Assembly: GCF_023156535.1 (NCBI RefSeq) | Contig: NZ_JALNMH010000002.1 | Span: 1-64,000, forward strand | Source: Pseudomarimonas salicorniae | GTDB lineage: Bacteria > Pseudomonadota > Gammaproteobacteria > Xanthomonadales > Xanthomonadaceae | Length of the DNA stretch: 64,000 bases | Reading direction: 5' to 3' | In this document: positions 39,237 to 46,303 of the stretch, one piece after another | Layout: every line of letters begins with the position of its first letter | Numbering within the stretch: position 1 is the first letter of the stretch | The notes under the pieces: generated by a model | The model's input: the letters and a program-made list of their open reading frames with translations, nothing else | What the model was told of the DNA's origin: nothing | Database searches by the model: none | Program-made: the position numbers and the translations under genes

Positions 39237-40688
39237 ATGCGCGTGCTATGCCTGCTCATCCTGCTTGCCGCACCGCAACTCTGCGCGGCGGAGTCCAAGC
39301 TGTACCTGGTATCGGGACTGGCCGAGGTCGCACCGGAGCCCACCCTCAGGGCGCAGTCCACCGAACTGCAGGCGATGTTCGACTCGATGGCCAAGGCCTC
39401 CGGCGTCGATGCCGTCCTGCTCTACGCCGACAGCGAGGACATCAACGCCTTTGCCACCGAGGTGGAAGACACCAAACTGGTAGTCGTGAACCGCGGTCTG
39501 CTTGAGCTTCTGGCCGAGGACCGCGACGCGGTGGCCGCGGTGGTCGGCCATGAGCTGGCCCACCACAAGGCCGACCACGTACGTGCGGGCCAGCGCAAGC
39601 AGCGCGGGGTCAAGGCGCTGGGCGCCCTGCTCGGCGCCGTCGTCGGCGCCAAGCTCGGGCGCAAGCACGGTCAGCTGGCCGGTGCCGTTGGCGGGGCTGC
39701 CGTCGGCGTAGGCGCCACGCTGGTTGCGCTGAAGTTCAATCGCAGCCAGGAGATGGAGGCCGATCGACTGAGCGTGCAGTGGATGGCAGATCGCGGCTAC
39801 GCGCCTGCGGGCATGCTGCGCCTGCAGCGCACGCTCGGTGATCTCGCCGGAAAGCGCCGGGCCGGCATCTTCGATAGCCACCCGAGCAGCGAGAAGCGGT
39901 TCCGCGCCGCCGAGTCGCAAATTGCCGTGCTTGGCGTCGAGGCCGGTGCGGCGCCTGCCCCACTGGCCGGAGGCGAGGCCATCGCCCGCGCCGAGGCGGC
40001 GATCCGCGGCGAGCGAGAAGCGGCCCTAACCAAGGCCCTGACGCCGGCCGAGGGCGGCGAGCTGGACCCCGCGGTCCTGGATCCGGTCGAAGGCGTCGGT
40101 TTCGAAGCATTTGCCGCGCTCAGCAACCGGCTGGTCCGTGAGGGCCGGGACGGACGCGCGGACGTCCTGCAGGCACACCGTCTCGACGAGGCAGGCTACC
40201 AGCGGGTGCGCGACACCTACGTCGAGCGAATGCGCGAACACCCGGCGCTGGCCGCGCGCTACAGCCCGGCCTACCTGCGCGCCAGTGAGGGCCCCTTGGC
40301 CGCCCACGCCCGCGACGTCGCCGACTCGACCGAGAAGGGCAGGCCGCTGGCGCTGGATCCCCCCTACCCGATCGAAACCGCCACCGCCCTGCTGGCGGCG
40401 GTCGCCCGGCACGGCGCGCTCCGGCTCGAGGGCGAGGCGCTGGAAGCCTTCGAGGCCGAAACGCTGGCGCCGCACGGCCTTAGCCTGTACGACTTTCTCA
40501 TCGGCCACGCCTGGTGGATGCGCAAGGCGCGCATCGATGCGGCGCTGGGCGACACCCGCACACTGCGCCTGATGGCTGCCGCGCAGGCGCCGCCCGCGGC
40601 GTCGGCAGCAGGGGTGCGCATGGGGGAAGGGGTGCGCGTCGGCAAGGGTGTCAAGATCGGCGGGCAGGAGGTCGAGGCAGATGACTGA
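39237..40688 (+). CDS. Exported M48-family metalloprotease
   Basis: This 483-residue protein starts at the ATG at 39237, preceded by GGGGAGGA at good spacing. A signal peptide covers about 1-18 (MRVLCLLILLAAPQLCAA). The M48 domain has INAFATEVEDTKLVVVNRGLL, the zinc motif HELAH at 105-109, a Gly-rich membrane-like hairpin (GALLGAVVGAKLGRKHGQ), and the third ligand Glu in SQEMEADRLSVQWM. The region after about 240 is Ala/Glu-rich, helical and unlike known M48 partners. The last residues form three hexapeptides, GVRMGE-GVRVGK-GVKIGG. A role in envelope protein quality control is likely from the family; substrates are unknown. Confidence 0.88.
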   Translation: MRVLCLLILLAAPQLCAAESKLYLVSGLAEVAPEPTLRAQSTELQAMFDSMAKASGVDAVLLYADSEDINAFATEVEDTKLVVVNRGLLELLAEDRDAVAAVVGHELAHHKADHVRAGQRKQRGVKALGALLGAVVGAKLGRKHGQLAGAVGGAAVGVGATLVALKFNRSQEMEADRLSVQWMADRGYAPAGMLRLQRTLGDLAGKRRAGIFDSHPSSEKRFRAAESQIAVLGVEAGAAPAPLAGGEAIARAEAAIRGEREAALTKALTPAEGGELDPAVLDPVEGVGFEAFAALSNRLVREGRDGRADVLQAHRLDEAGYQRVRDTYVERMREHPALAARYSPAYLRASEGPLAAHARDVADSTEKGRPLALDPPYPIETATALLAAVARHGALRLEGEALEAFEAETLAPHGLSLYDFLIGHAWWMRKARIDAALGDTRTLRLMAAAQAPPAASAAGVRMGEGVRVGKGVKIGGQEVEADD

Positions 40689-40768
40689 GCCGGACCGACA
40701 CCCGGCCGAGCCGCTCCACCTGCCCAGTTCGACGCAGAAACAGCAACCGTCGATGGCACACTAGCGGG

Positions 40769-42505
40769 ATGGCCCGCATCCCCGACGCCTTCATCGACGA
40801 TCTGCTGGCGCGCACCGATATCGTCGACGTGATCCAGGCGCGCGTGCCGCTGAAGAAGGCCGGCCGCGAATACCAGGCGCGCTGTCCGTTCCACGACGAG
40901 CGCAGCCCTAGCTTCACGGTCAGCCCGACCAAGCAGTTCTATCACTGCTTCGGCTGCGGGGCACACGGCAGCGCGATCAAGTTCCTGATGGAGTACGACC
41001 GGCTCGAATTTCTCGACGCCGTCGAGGAGCTGGCCAAGCGCGCCGGCGTCGAGGTCCCGCGCGAGACCCACCAACGGCACCAGCGCAGCGACTTCCAGCC
41101 GCTCTATGACGTCTGCGAGCGGGCCGCGCGGTTTTTCTCCGGGCAGCTGGTCGAGAGCCCGCGCGCCCGGCAATACCTGCAGCGCCGCGGCGTCGATGCC
41201 GAGACCCAGCAGCGCTTCGGCATCGGCTACGCACCGGACGGCTGGGAGGCGCTGAAGAGCGCGCTCGGCAGCGACGGCCGTGAGCTCGCCCTGCTCGACA
41301 AGGCTGGCCTGCTGTCGAGGAACGATTCCGGCCGCGTCTACGACAAGTTCCGCGACCGGGTGATGTTTCCCATCCACGATCGCCGCGGCCGGGTGATCGC
41401 CTTCGGCGGGCGGGTGCTGGAGAAGGACGACGGCCCGAAGTACCTCAATTCGCCGGAGACGCCGCTCTTCCACAAGGGCCGCGAGCTGTACGGCCTGTGG
41501 CAGGTGCGTCAGGCGCACAACCGGATCCCCCGGCTGATCGTGGTCGAGGGCTACATGGACGTGGTCGCGCTGTTCCAATACGGCATCACCACGGCGGTGG
41601 CCACTCTGGGCACCGCAACCACGCCGGACCACGCCGAGCTGCTGTTCCGCAACGCCGGCGACATCTATTTCTGCTTCGATGGAGACCGCGCCGGGCGCAG
41701 CGCGGCCTGGAAGGCGCTGGAGTCGGTGCTGCCGAGGATGCGCGACGGCCGCCAGGCCTTCTTCCTGTTCCTGCCCGACGGCGAGGATCCGGACTCCCTG
41801 CTCCGCGCCGACGGCGCCGAGGGCTTCCAGCGCCAGCTTGAACAGGCGGTTCCGCTGTCCGAGTTCCTGTTCGGCGAGGTGAGCCGCGAGATCAACCTTT
41901 CGACCCTGGACGGCAAGGCGCGCCTGGCCGAACGCTGCCGCCCACTGCTGGCGCAGATCCCCGACGGCGCCTTTCGCGATCTCATGCAGCAGAAGTTGGC
42001 CAATCAGACCGGCCTGGCCGCCCGGATCACCGCGCCCGCGTCGATGGAACAGTCAGTTCAGCGCCGACCCGGACCGTCCGGCGCGCGCCGTTCGCTGGTC
42101 CGCAGCGTCATCGCCCTGCTTCTGCACCAGCCCCGGCTGGCCCGCGAGGCCGCTCCACCCTGGGGCTTCGCCGGTCTTCGCCAGCCGGGCATCGGCCTGC
42201 TGCTGGAACTGCTGGAGCTGTGCCGCGAGAGCGGCGCGCCGAACGCCGCCGTCCTGCTCGAGCATTTCGCCGGCCGCGAGGAGGAGCCCGCCCTGCGCAA
42301 GCTCGCCCTGGTCGACTTCCCCGGCGAGGAGGCGGCCTGGAAGCAGGAGTTTCTCGACGGCCTGCAGCAGCTGGCCCGCCAGGCGCGTACCCAGCGCCTG
42401 GCCGACCTGCGCCAGCAGCAGCAGGCGTCCGGGCTCACCGAGGAAGAAAAGAACGAACTCCGCGCCCTGCTCCGCGAATCCGCCGAACCCACGCAGCAGG
42501 CCTGA
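40769..42505 (+). CDS. dnaG: DNA primase
   Basis: DnaG makes RNA primers at the replication fork and is recruited by the DnaB helicase. It has 578 residues. The N-terminal zinc domain shows CPFHDERSPSF and HCFGCGAHG. The TOPRIM catalytic core has LIVVEGYMDVVAL and YFCFDGDRAGRSAAW, with the metal-binding acidic residues. The C-terminal helical DnaB-binding domain covers about 430-578. Neither rpsU upstream nor rpoD downstream is present, so the classical rpsU-dnaG-rpoD operon is broken here. The 217 bases after it up to the next gene hold nothing recognisable. Confidence 0.97.
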   Translation: MARIPDAFIDDLLARTDIVDVIQARVPLKKAGREYQARCPFHDERSPSFTVSPTKQFYHCFGCGAHGSAIKFLMEYDRLEFLDAVEELAKRAGVEVPRETHQRHQRSDFQPLYDVCERAARFFSGQLVESPRARQYLQRRGVDAETQQRFGIGYAPDGWEALKSALGSDGRELALLDKAGLLSRNDSGRVYDKFRDRVMFPIHDRRGRVIAFGGRVLEKDDGPKYLNSPETPLFHKGRELYGLWQVRQAHNRIPRLIVVEGYMDVVALFQYGITTAVATLGTATTPDHAELLFRNAGDIYFCFDGDRAGRSAAWKALESVLPRMRDGRQAFFLFLPDGEDPDSLLRADGAEGFQRQLEQAVPLSEFLFGEVSREINLSTLDGKARLAERCRPLLAQIPDGAFRDLMQQKLANQTGLAARITAPASMEQSVQRRPGPSGARRSLVRSVIALLLHQPRLAREAAPPWGFAGLRQPGIGLLLELLELCRESGAPNAAVLLEHFAGREEEPALRKLALVDFPGEEAAWKQEFLDGLQQLARQARTQRLADLRQQQQASGLTEEEKNELRALLRESAEPTQQA

Positions 42506-42722
42506 TCTTCTTCCCCGCAGGCGCGCTTCCGAAACCGCGCGCTGGGTGCGCCGCCGAGGCATCCCCTGGAAAGGTCGGCCGACACGCAGCGGGGTTCGTG
42601 CGCCCTGCGCCCGGATCCGCCACCCATCACCCGCCGCCTCCATTCCGCGGGGTCGTCCGGGCCACCGGTGAGCGCCGCGTGACTTGGTATCCTGAGCGCT
42701 TTCCGCCATCCAGGACCCCTCG

Positions 42723-43727
42723 ATGCCGCTGCCCGATGCCTTCCGTGCGTTCCGTATCCACTCTTCCGGCCGCGACGACTATCGCGCCGGGGTCGAGACG
42801 ATCAAGCTGGATGCGCTGTCGCCGGGCGAGGTGGTGATCAAGGCGGCATTCTCCTCGATCAACTACAAGGACGCCCTGGCCGGCACCGGGCAGGGCAAGA
42901 TCCTGCGCAGGTTCCCGCTCAACGGGGGCATCGACGTGGCCGGGCACGTGATCGCCAGCAGCGATCCCGCATTCAAGGAAGGCGACGCGGTGCTCTGCAC
43001 GGGCAGCGGCCTGTCGGAGACCCGCGACGGCGGCTACGCCGAGTACGCCCGCCTGGACGCGAAATGGACGATCCCGCTACCCCGCGGCCTGTCGCTGGAG
43101 GAGAGCATGGTGCTCGGCACGGCCGGGTTTACCGCCGCACTGGCCCTGTACCGCATGGAGCAGAATGGCCAGGTGCCCGAGATGGGCCCGGTGGTGGTGA
43201 CCGGCGCCACCGGCGGAGTCGGCATGCTTGCGCTGGATATCCTTACCCGCGCCGGCTACGAGGCCCACGCGATCACCGGCAAGTTCGAGCACCTCGACTT
43301 CCTCACCGGTCTCGGCGCCAAGCAGGTGATCTCACGCAAGGACCTGCACTGGGGCCAGAACCCTCTGGAAAAGGCCAGCTGGGCGGGCGCCATCGACAAC
43401 GTCGGCAACGAGATGTTGGCCGGCCTCACCCGGGTCATCCAGCCCTACGGCAACATCGCCAGCTGCGGCCTTGCCGGCGGCCATGCACTGGCCACCACCG
43501 TGATGCCCTTCATCATCCGCGGCGTGTCCCTGCTCGGCATCGCGTCGGCGGGCACTGCCCGGAACATCCGTGAAGCGGTCTGGGAGAAGCTGGCGGGCGA
43601 CTGGAAACCCGCGCACCTGGCCCGGATCAAGACCCGCGAAGTCGACCTCGACGGCCTGCAGGACGTCTTCGGGACCATGCTGGCCGGCGACTCCTTCGGC
43701 CGCAGCCTGGTTCGCATCGGCGGCTGA
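42723..43727 (+). CDS. acuI: Acrylyl-CoA reductase-like quinone oxidoreductase (AcuI/YhdH family)
   Basis: This 334-residue medium-chain dehydrogenase/reductase has no zinc ligands. Family marks are FSSINYKDALAGTGQGKI near the N-terminus, PLNGGIDVAGHV, the NADPH-binding loop VVVTGATGGVGMLALDIL at about 158-175, and GVSLLGIASA. AcuI/YhdH enzymes reduce acryloyl-CoA to propionyl-CoA with NADPH and protect against acrylate. The gene stands alone between dnaG and the receiver gene, with gaps over 110 bases on both sides. Confidence 0.9.
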   Translation: MPLPDAFRAFRIHSSGRDDYRAGVETIKLDALSPGEVVIKAAFSSINYKDALAGTGQGKILRRFPLNGGIDVAGHVIASSDPAFKEGDAVLCTGSGLSETRDGGYAEYARLDAKWTIPLPRGLSLEESMVLGTAGFTAALALYRMEQNGQVPEMGPVVVTGATGGVGMLALDILTRAGYEAHAITGKFEHLDFLTGLGAKQVISRKDLHWGQNPLEKASWAGAIDNVGNEMLAGLTRVIQPYGNIASCGLAGGHALATTVMPFIIRGVSLLGIASAGTARNIREAVWEKLAGDWKPAHLARIKTREVDLDGLQDVFGTMLAGDSFGRSLVRIGG

Positions 43728-43841
43728 GGCACCCGACAGACGTTGGCGACATCGGGAACCGGTGGCCTGTCTGGAGAGGTCGGTTGACGGTATCATCGCG
43801 CTTTGGCCGCACCCGCGGCATGGACTACCCGGGGAGACCTC

Positions 43842-44207
43842 ATGGCACGAGTTCTGATCGTCGACGATTCGCCTTCGCAGCTCATGGGCATGCGGCGCAT
43901 CGTCGAGAAGCTGGGACATGACATCCTGACCGCCGAGGATGGCCAGCAAGGCGTGGAGGTCGCCAAGCGCGAGATCCCCGATCTGATCCTGATGGACGTG
44001 GTGATGCCGAACCTCAACGGTTTCCAGGCCACCCGCTCCATTTCGAAGGAGCCCAGCACCTCGCATATCCCGATCATCCTGGTCACCACCAAGGACCAGG
44101 AGACCGACAAGGTCTGGGGCATGCGCCAAGGCGCCAAGGCCTACCTGACCAAGCCGGTCAACGAGGCAGCGCTGGTCAAGCTGGTCAAGGAGCTGCTGCC
44201 GGAGTAG
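43842..44207 (+). CDS. pilH: PilH-like single-domain response regulator
   Basis: This 121-residue receiver domain has no output domain. The start is the ATG at 43842, preceded by GGGGAGA. The phosphoacceptor is Asp52 in LILMDVVMPNLNGFQ; acidic residues in ILIVDDS-like VLIVDDSPSQ, Thr in LVTTKDQ and Lys in YLTKPVNE complete the site. It resembles PilH of the Pil-Chp twitching chemotaxis system, but pilG, pilI and pilJ are not nearby, so the pilus role is inferred. A strong hairpin terminator follows. Confidence 0.82.
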   Translation: MARVLIVDDSPSQLMGMRRIVEKLGHDILTAEDGQQGVEVAKREIPDLILMDVVMPNLNGFQATRSISKEPSTSHIPIILVTTKDQETDKVWGMRQGAKAYLTKPVNEAALVKLVKELLPE

Positions 44208-44230
44208 TCCGCCGCGGCCGATTGAAACCC

Positions 44231-44258
44231 ACAAGGCCCGCCGAAAGGCGGGCCTTGT
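44231..44258 (+). terminator. Hairpin terminator after pilH
   Basis: A perfect 12-base stem (44231-44242 and 44247-44258) with a GAAA loop lies 23 bases past the pilH stop. It is followed by TGTTAT, so the T-run is weak. The stem and tetraloop are typical of intrinsic terminators. Confidence 0.85.
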
Positions 44259-44294
44259 TGTTATGGGGAGCAAGCCGGCAGGGTGTGGGCGGTG

Positions 44295-44405
44295 GGGCGC
44301 ATGTTTGCCCTTCGCGGGGCGTGGCCGAGTCCCACAGGATGCCCCTGGGCGCACCGGAGGTAGCGTCCGAATGCCCGTATCGGTGCCCCCACGGCGCACC
44401 CTACG
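44295..44405 (+). repeat. Intergenic repeat mosaic, TAGGGTGC-type copy 3
   Basis: 44295-44315 repeats the outer tip of the inverted-repeat arms at 4745 and 5467 (GGGCGCATGTTTGCCCTTCG). It is followed at about 44337-44405 by a decayed copy of the palindrome at 35076-35147, with GTCCGAATGCCCGTATCGGT and the end GCGCACCCTA. This shows that the two repeat families occur side by side. It lies between the two terminators of the convergent pilH and outer-membrane genes. Confidence 0.7.
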
Positions 44406-44478
44406 GATGTCTGCTTCCCCACCCTTCCCGCGACATCGCCCTGTTGGCTCCGCGCCATCGCCATGCCGGCACGCGCGC

Positions 44479-44508
44479 AAAAAAAAGGCCTCCCGTTTCG
44501 GGGAGGCC
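44479..44508 (-). terminator. Intrinsic terminator of the outer-membrane protein gene
   Basis: On the minus strand an 8-base stem (GGCCTCCC with GGGAGGCC, arms 44501-44508 and 44487-44494) is followed directly by eight T. It lies about 28 bases past the stop of the gene at 44536 and is a textbook Rho-independent terminator. Confidence 0.92.
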
Positions 44509-44535
44509 GAACAAGCCCTGTGTACGTAAATCAAT

Positions 44536-45669
44536 TCAGAAAGGCAGAGTCCACTGCGCCTCGAACTCGAGCTGGCGTCCGGTCTGGAAGCCGCGCTGCA
44601 GATAGGGGGCGGAGCCAAGGAAATAGGTCACCGGGGAGTAGCTGGCGCCAACGCGCAGCTGGCCCCAGCGCTGGCTGTCGCGCAGATAGGCGACCGAGAT
44701 GTTCTGGTCGGAGTAAAGCTCCTCCAGCGCGCGGTCGAGCAGCTGCGAGGTCGGACGTGGCTGTTGCTGAGTTGCCAGGCGCAGCGACCACTGACCGCGG
44801 AAATCATCTCGCAGGCGGGCCTCGACCGCGAACACGGTCAGGTCGCGCCAGGCGAAGTCCGGCGAGGCACCGTCGCCAAGCAGGGCGAGGAACCGGGTCG
44901 GCAGGCTGGCGCTGGTGAAGGTCGGGATCTCGCGGTAGAAGACCCGCTGAACCTCGCCGACCAGCGAAAGGCGGGCGCCGACCGGAGCCTCCAGCGCGAG
45001 TCGCGCATAGCCCGGAATATCGAAGTCACCCGCTTCGGAATAGACGCCGCGGTAGGCCTTGAAAGGATCCATCTCGATCCGCGACTGCACCGCGGCATCG
45101 ACCAGCCATCCTCCGTCGCCCAGCGCATTGCGCCAGTCCACGCGCACCGCATTGCCGGTGCTGCTCTCATGCACCCCGCCGCCGATGCCGAGGAAGCGCC
45201 GGTGGTTGTAGGAGCCGTCCCACTCACCGTAGCCGAAGCCCTGGGTGGCGTAGTGCTGGCGCGCGACCACGGCAGAGATGCCGAATTCGCCGAAGCCGGC
45301 GCTACGCAGGCCAAGACGGGTGCCGGAATACTGTGAGGAGATCGCGCGGCCGGACAGATCGCCGTCGACCGAGAACGCGTTGCTGCGCGGAACCGCGGTG
45401 GCCGCATCGGAAGCCCAGCCCAGGTCGGCGTCCAGCGAGGACACGCGCAGCGCTACGCCGCGCACCGTCCACCCGGCCAGCGCCTCGGCGCCCGGCTGCT
45501 CGGGCAGCACGCTCGGAAGCGCTACGGCGGCAGGTCGGTACCAGTCGAAGTCCGGGGCCATGTTCGCGCCCGCGTACTCCTTCCACTGTTCGAGATGGCC
45601 GCCGCCGGCCATGGCCAGGGTGGGGGCGAGGGCGGCGCAGAGGGCAAGGCTGAGTCTGGAAGGTCGCAT
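44536..45669 (-). CDS. Putative outer-membrane beta-barrel protein
   Basis: This 377-residue protein starts at the ATG at 45669 with a signal peptide (MRPSRLSLALCAALAPTLAMA). The mature part has alternating polar/apolar strands with many aromatic residues (YNHRRFLGIGGGVHESSTGN, WSLRLATQQQPRPTSQLL) and ends EAQWTLPF. A C-terminal Phe after alternating hydrophobics is the BAM insertion signal of beta-barrels. No named family was recognised. It has its own strong terminator and faces a 331-base divergent spacer, so it is a single-gene unit. Confidence 0.75.
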   Translation of the reverse strand: MRPSRLSLALCAALAPTLAMAGGGHLEQWKEYAGANMAPDFDWYRPAAVALPSVLPEQPGAEALAGWTVRGVALRVSSLDADLGWASDAATAVPRSNAFSVDGDLSGRAISSQYSGTRLGLRSAGFGEFGISAVVARQHYATQGFGYGEWDGSYNHRRFLGIGGGVHESSTGNAVRVDWRNALGDGGWLVDAAVQSRIEMDPFKAYRGVYSEAGDFDIPGYARLALEAPVGARLSLVGEVQRVFYREIPTFTSASLPTRFLALLGDGASPDFAWRDLTVFAVEARLRDDFRGQWSLRLATQQQPRPTSQLLDRALEELYSDQNISVAYLRDSQRWGQLRVGASYSPVTYFLGSAPYLQRGFQTGRQLEFEAQWTLPF

Positions 45670-46000
45670 GGACGCGGGAAGGGTCCGGTTTGACTGCGGA
45701 ATCAGGCGCCGAGTATGGGCATACCGTTGCCCAGCGTCAACGGCCTGTTGCGAAAAACGCCACGGCCGCGACGCAGCCGATATGGCGCCATACCGGCGAT
45801 TCCGAGGCCGATGTTGCGGAAACCCAACAGATCGAGCCGCTGTCCCGGGCCAGCGGGCTTGACCTGCTCCGGACGTGCTGCAGGCATAATCCGGGCAGCG
45901 CCGTCCCGACCCTGCGCCCGGCCGGGCGCGTCCGGTCACGCCGCGATCCATCGGTCGTCCGATGCGTGTCCATCCATTCCATTCGAGGGAGTCGCCTACG
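45670..46000. promoter_or_regulatory. Divergent intergenic region with two short palindromes
   Basis: This 331-base spacer separates the divergent genes at 45669 and 46001. It contains GTATG-GG-CATAC at 45713-45724 and the perfect palindrome TATGGCGCCATA at 45781-45792. A TTGACC with CATAAT 20 bases further is present near 45858-45889 but the spacing is poor. It probably holds the promoters of both genes; the palindromes are candidate operators only. Confidence 0.35.
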
Positions 46001-46303
46001 ATGCGAAGCTTCACCCCGGCCACCCTGCTGGCCCTCATTCCCCTGGCGGTCGCCGCCCAGCCGAACAAGCCGGAGACCGTGACCACCATCGAGCTGGGCA
46101 TCGAGCATTCGCTGCCGATGGCCCGCGAAGCCGGCGCCAAGGCCGCGGCCAAGCCGGAGTTCGCCATCGTCGAAGAGGACGGACACCTGATTCCGCTGCA
46201 CCTCCACGTCGCCGCCGACGGCAGTTCGCGCATCGAGTGCCGCGAGGACCACGCAGTACAGCGGCAATCGGCCACATCCGCCGCCGGGGAGTCCCGCCGA
46301 TGA
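46001..46303 (+). CDS. Small exported protein of unknown function, partner of the downstream protease
   Basis: This 100-residue protein starts at the ATG at 46001, preceded by GAGGGAG. A signal peptide (MRSFTPATLLALIPLAVAAQ) is followed by a charged segment (NKPETVTTIELGIEHSLPMA, then KPEFAIVEEDGHLIPLHLHV). No family was recognised. The stop overlaps the start of the metalloprotease gene (ATGA), so the two products are made together. By analogy with other exported proteases encoded next to small proteins, it could be an inhibitor or folding helper, but nothing in the sequence proves this. Confidence 0.7.
   Translation: MRSFTPATLLALIPLAVAAQPNKPETVTTIELGIEHSLPMAREAGAKAAAKPEFAIVEEDGHLIPLHLHVAADGSSRIECREDHAVQRQSATSAAGESRR

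Noticed and set aside
45858-45889. TTGACC...CATAAT as promoter of the small exported protein
   Set aside because: The spacing of about 20 bases is outside the normal range, so it is mentioned only as a weak candidate.
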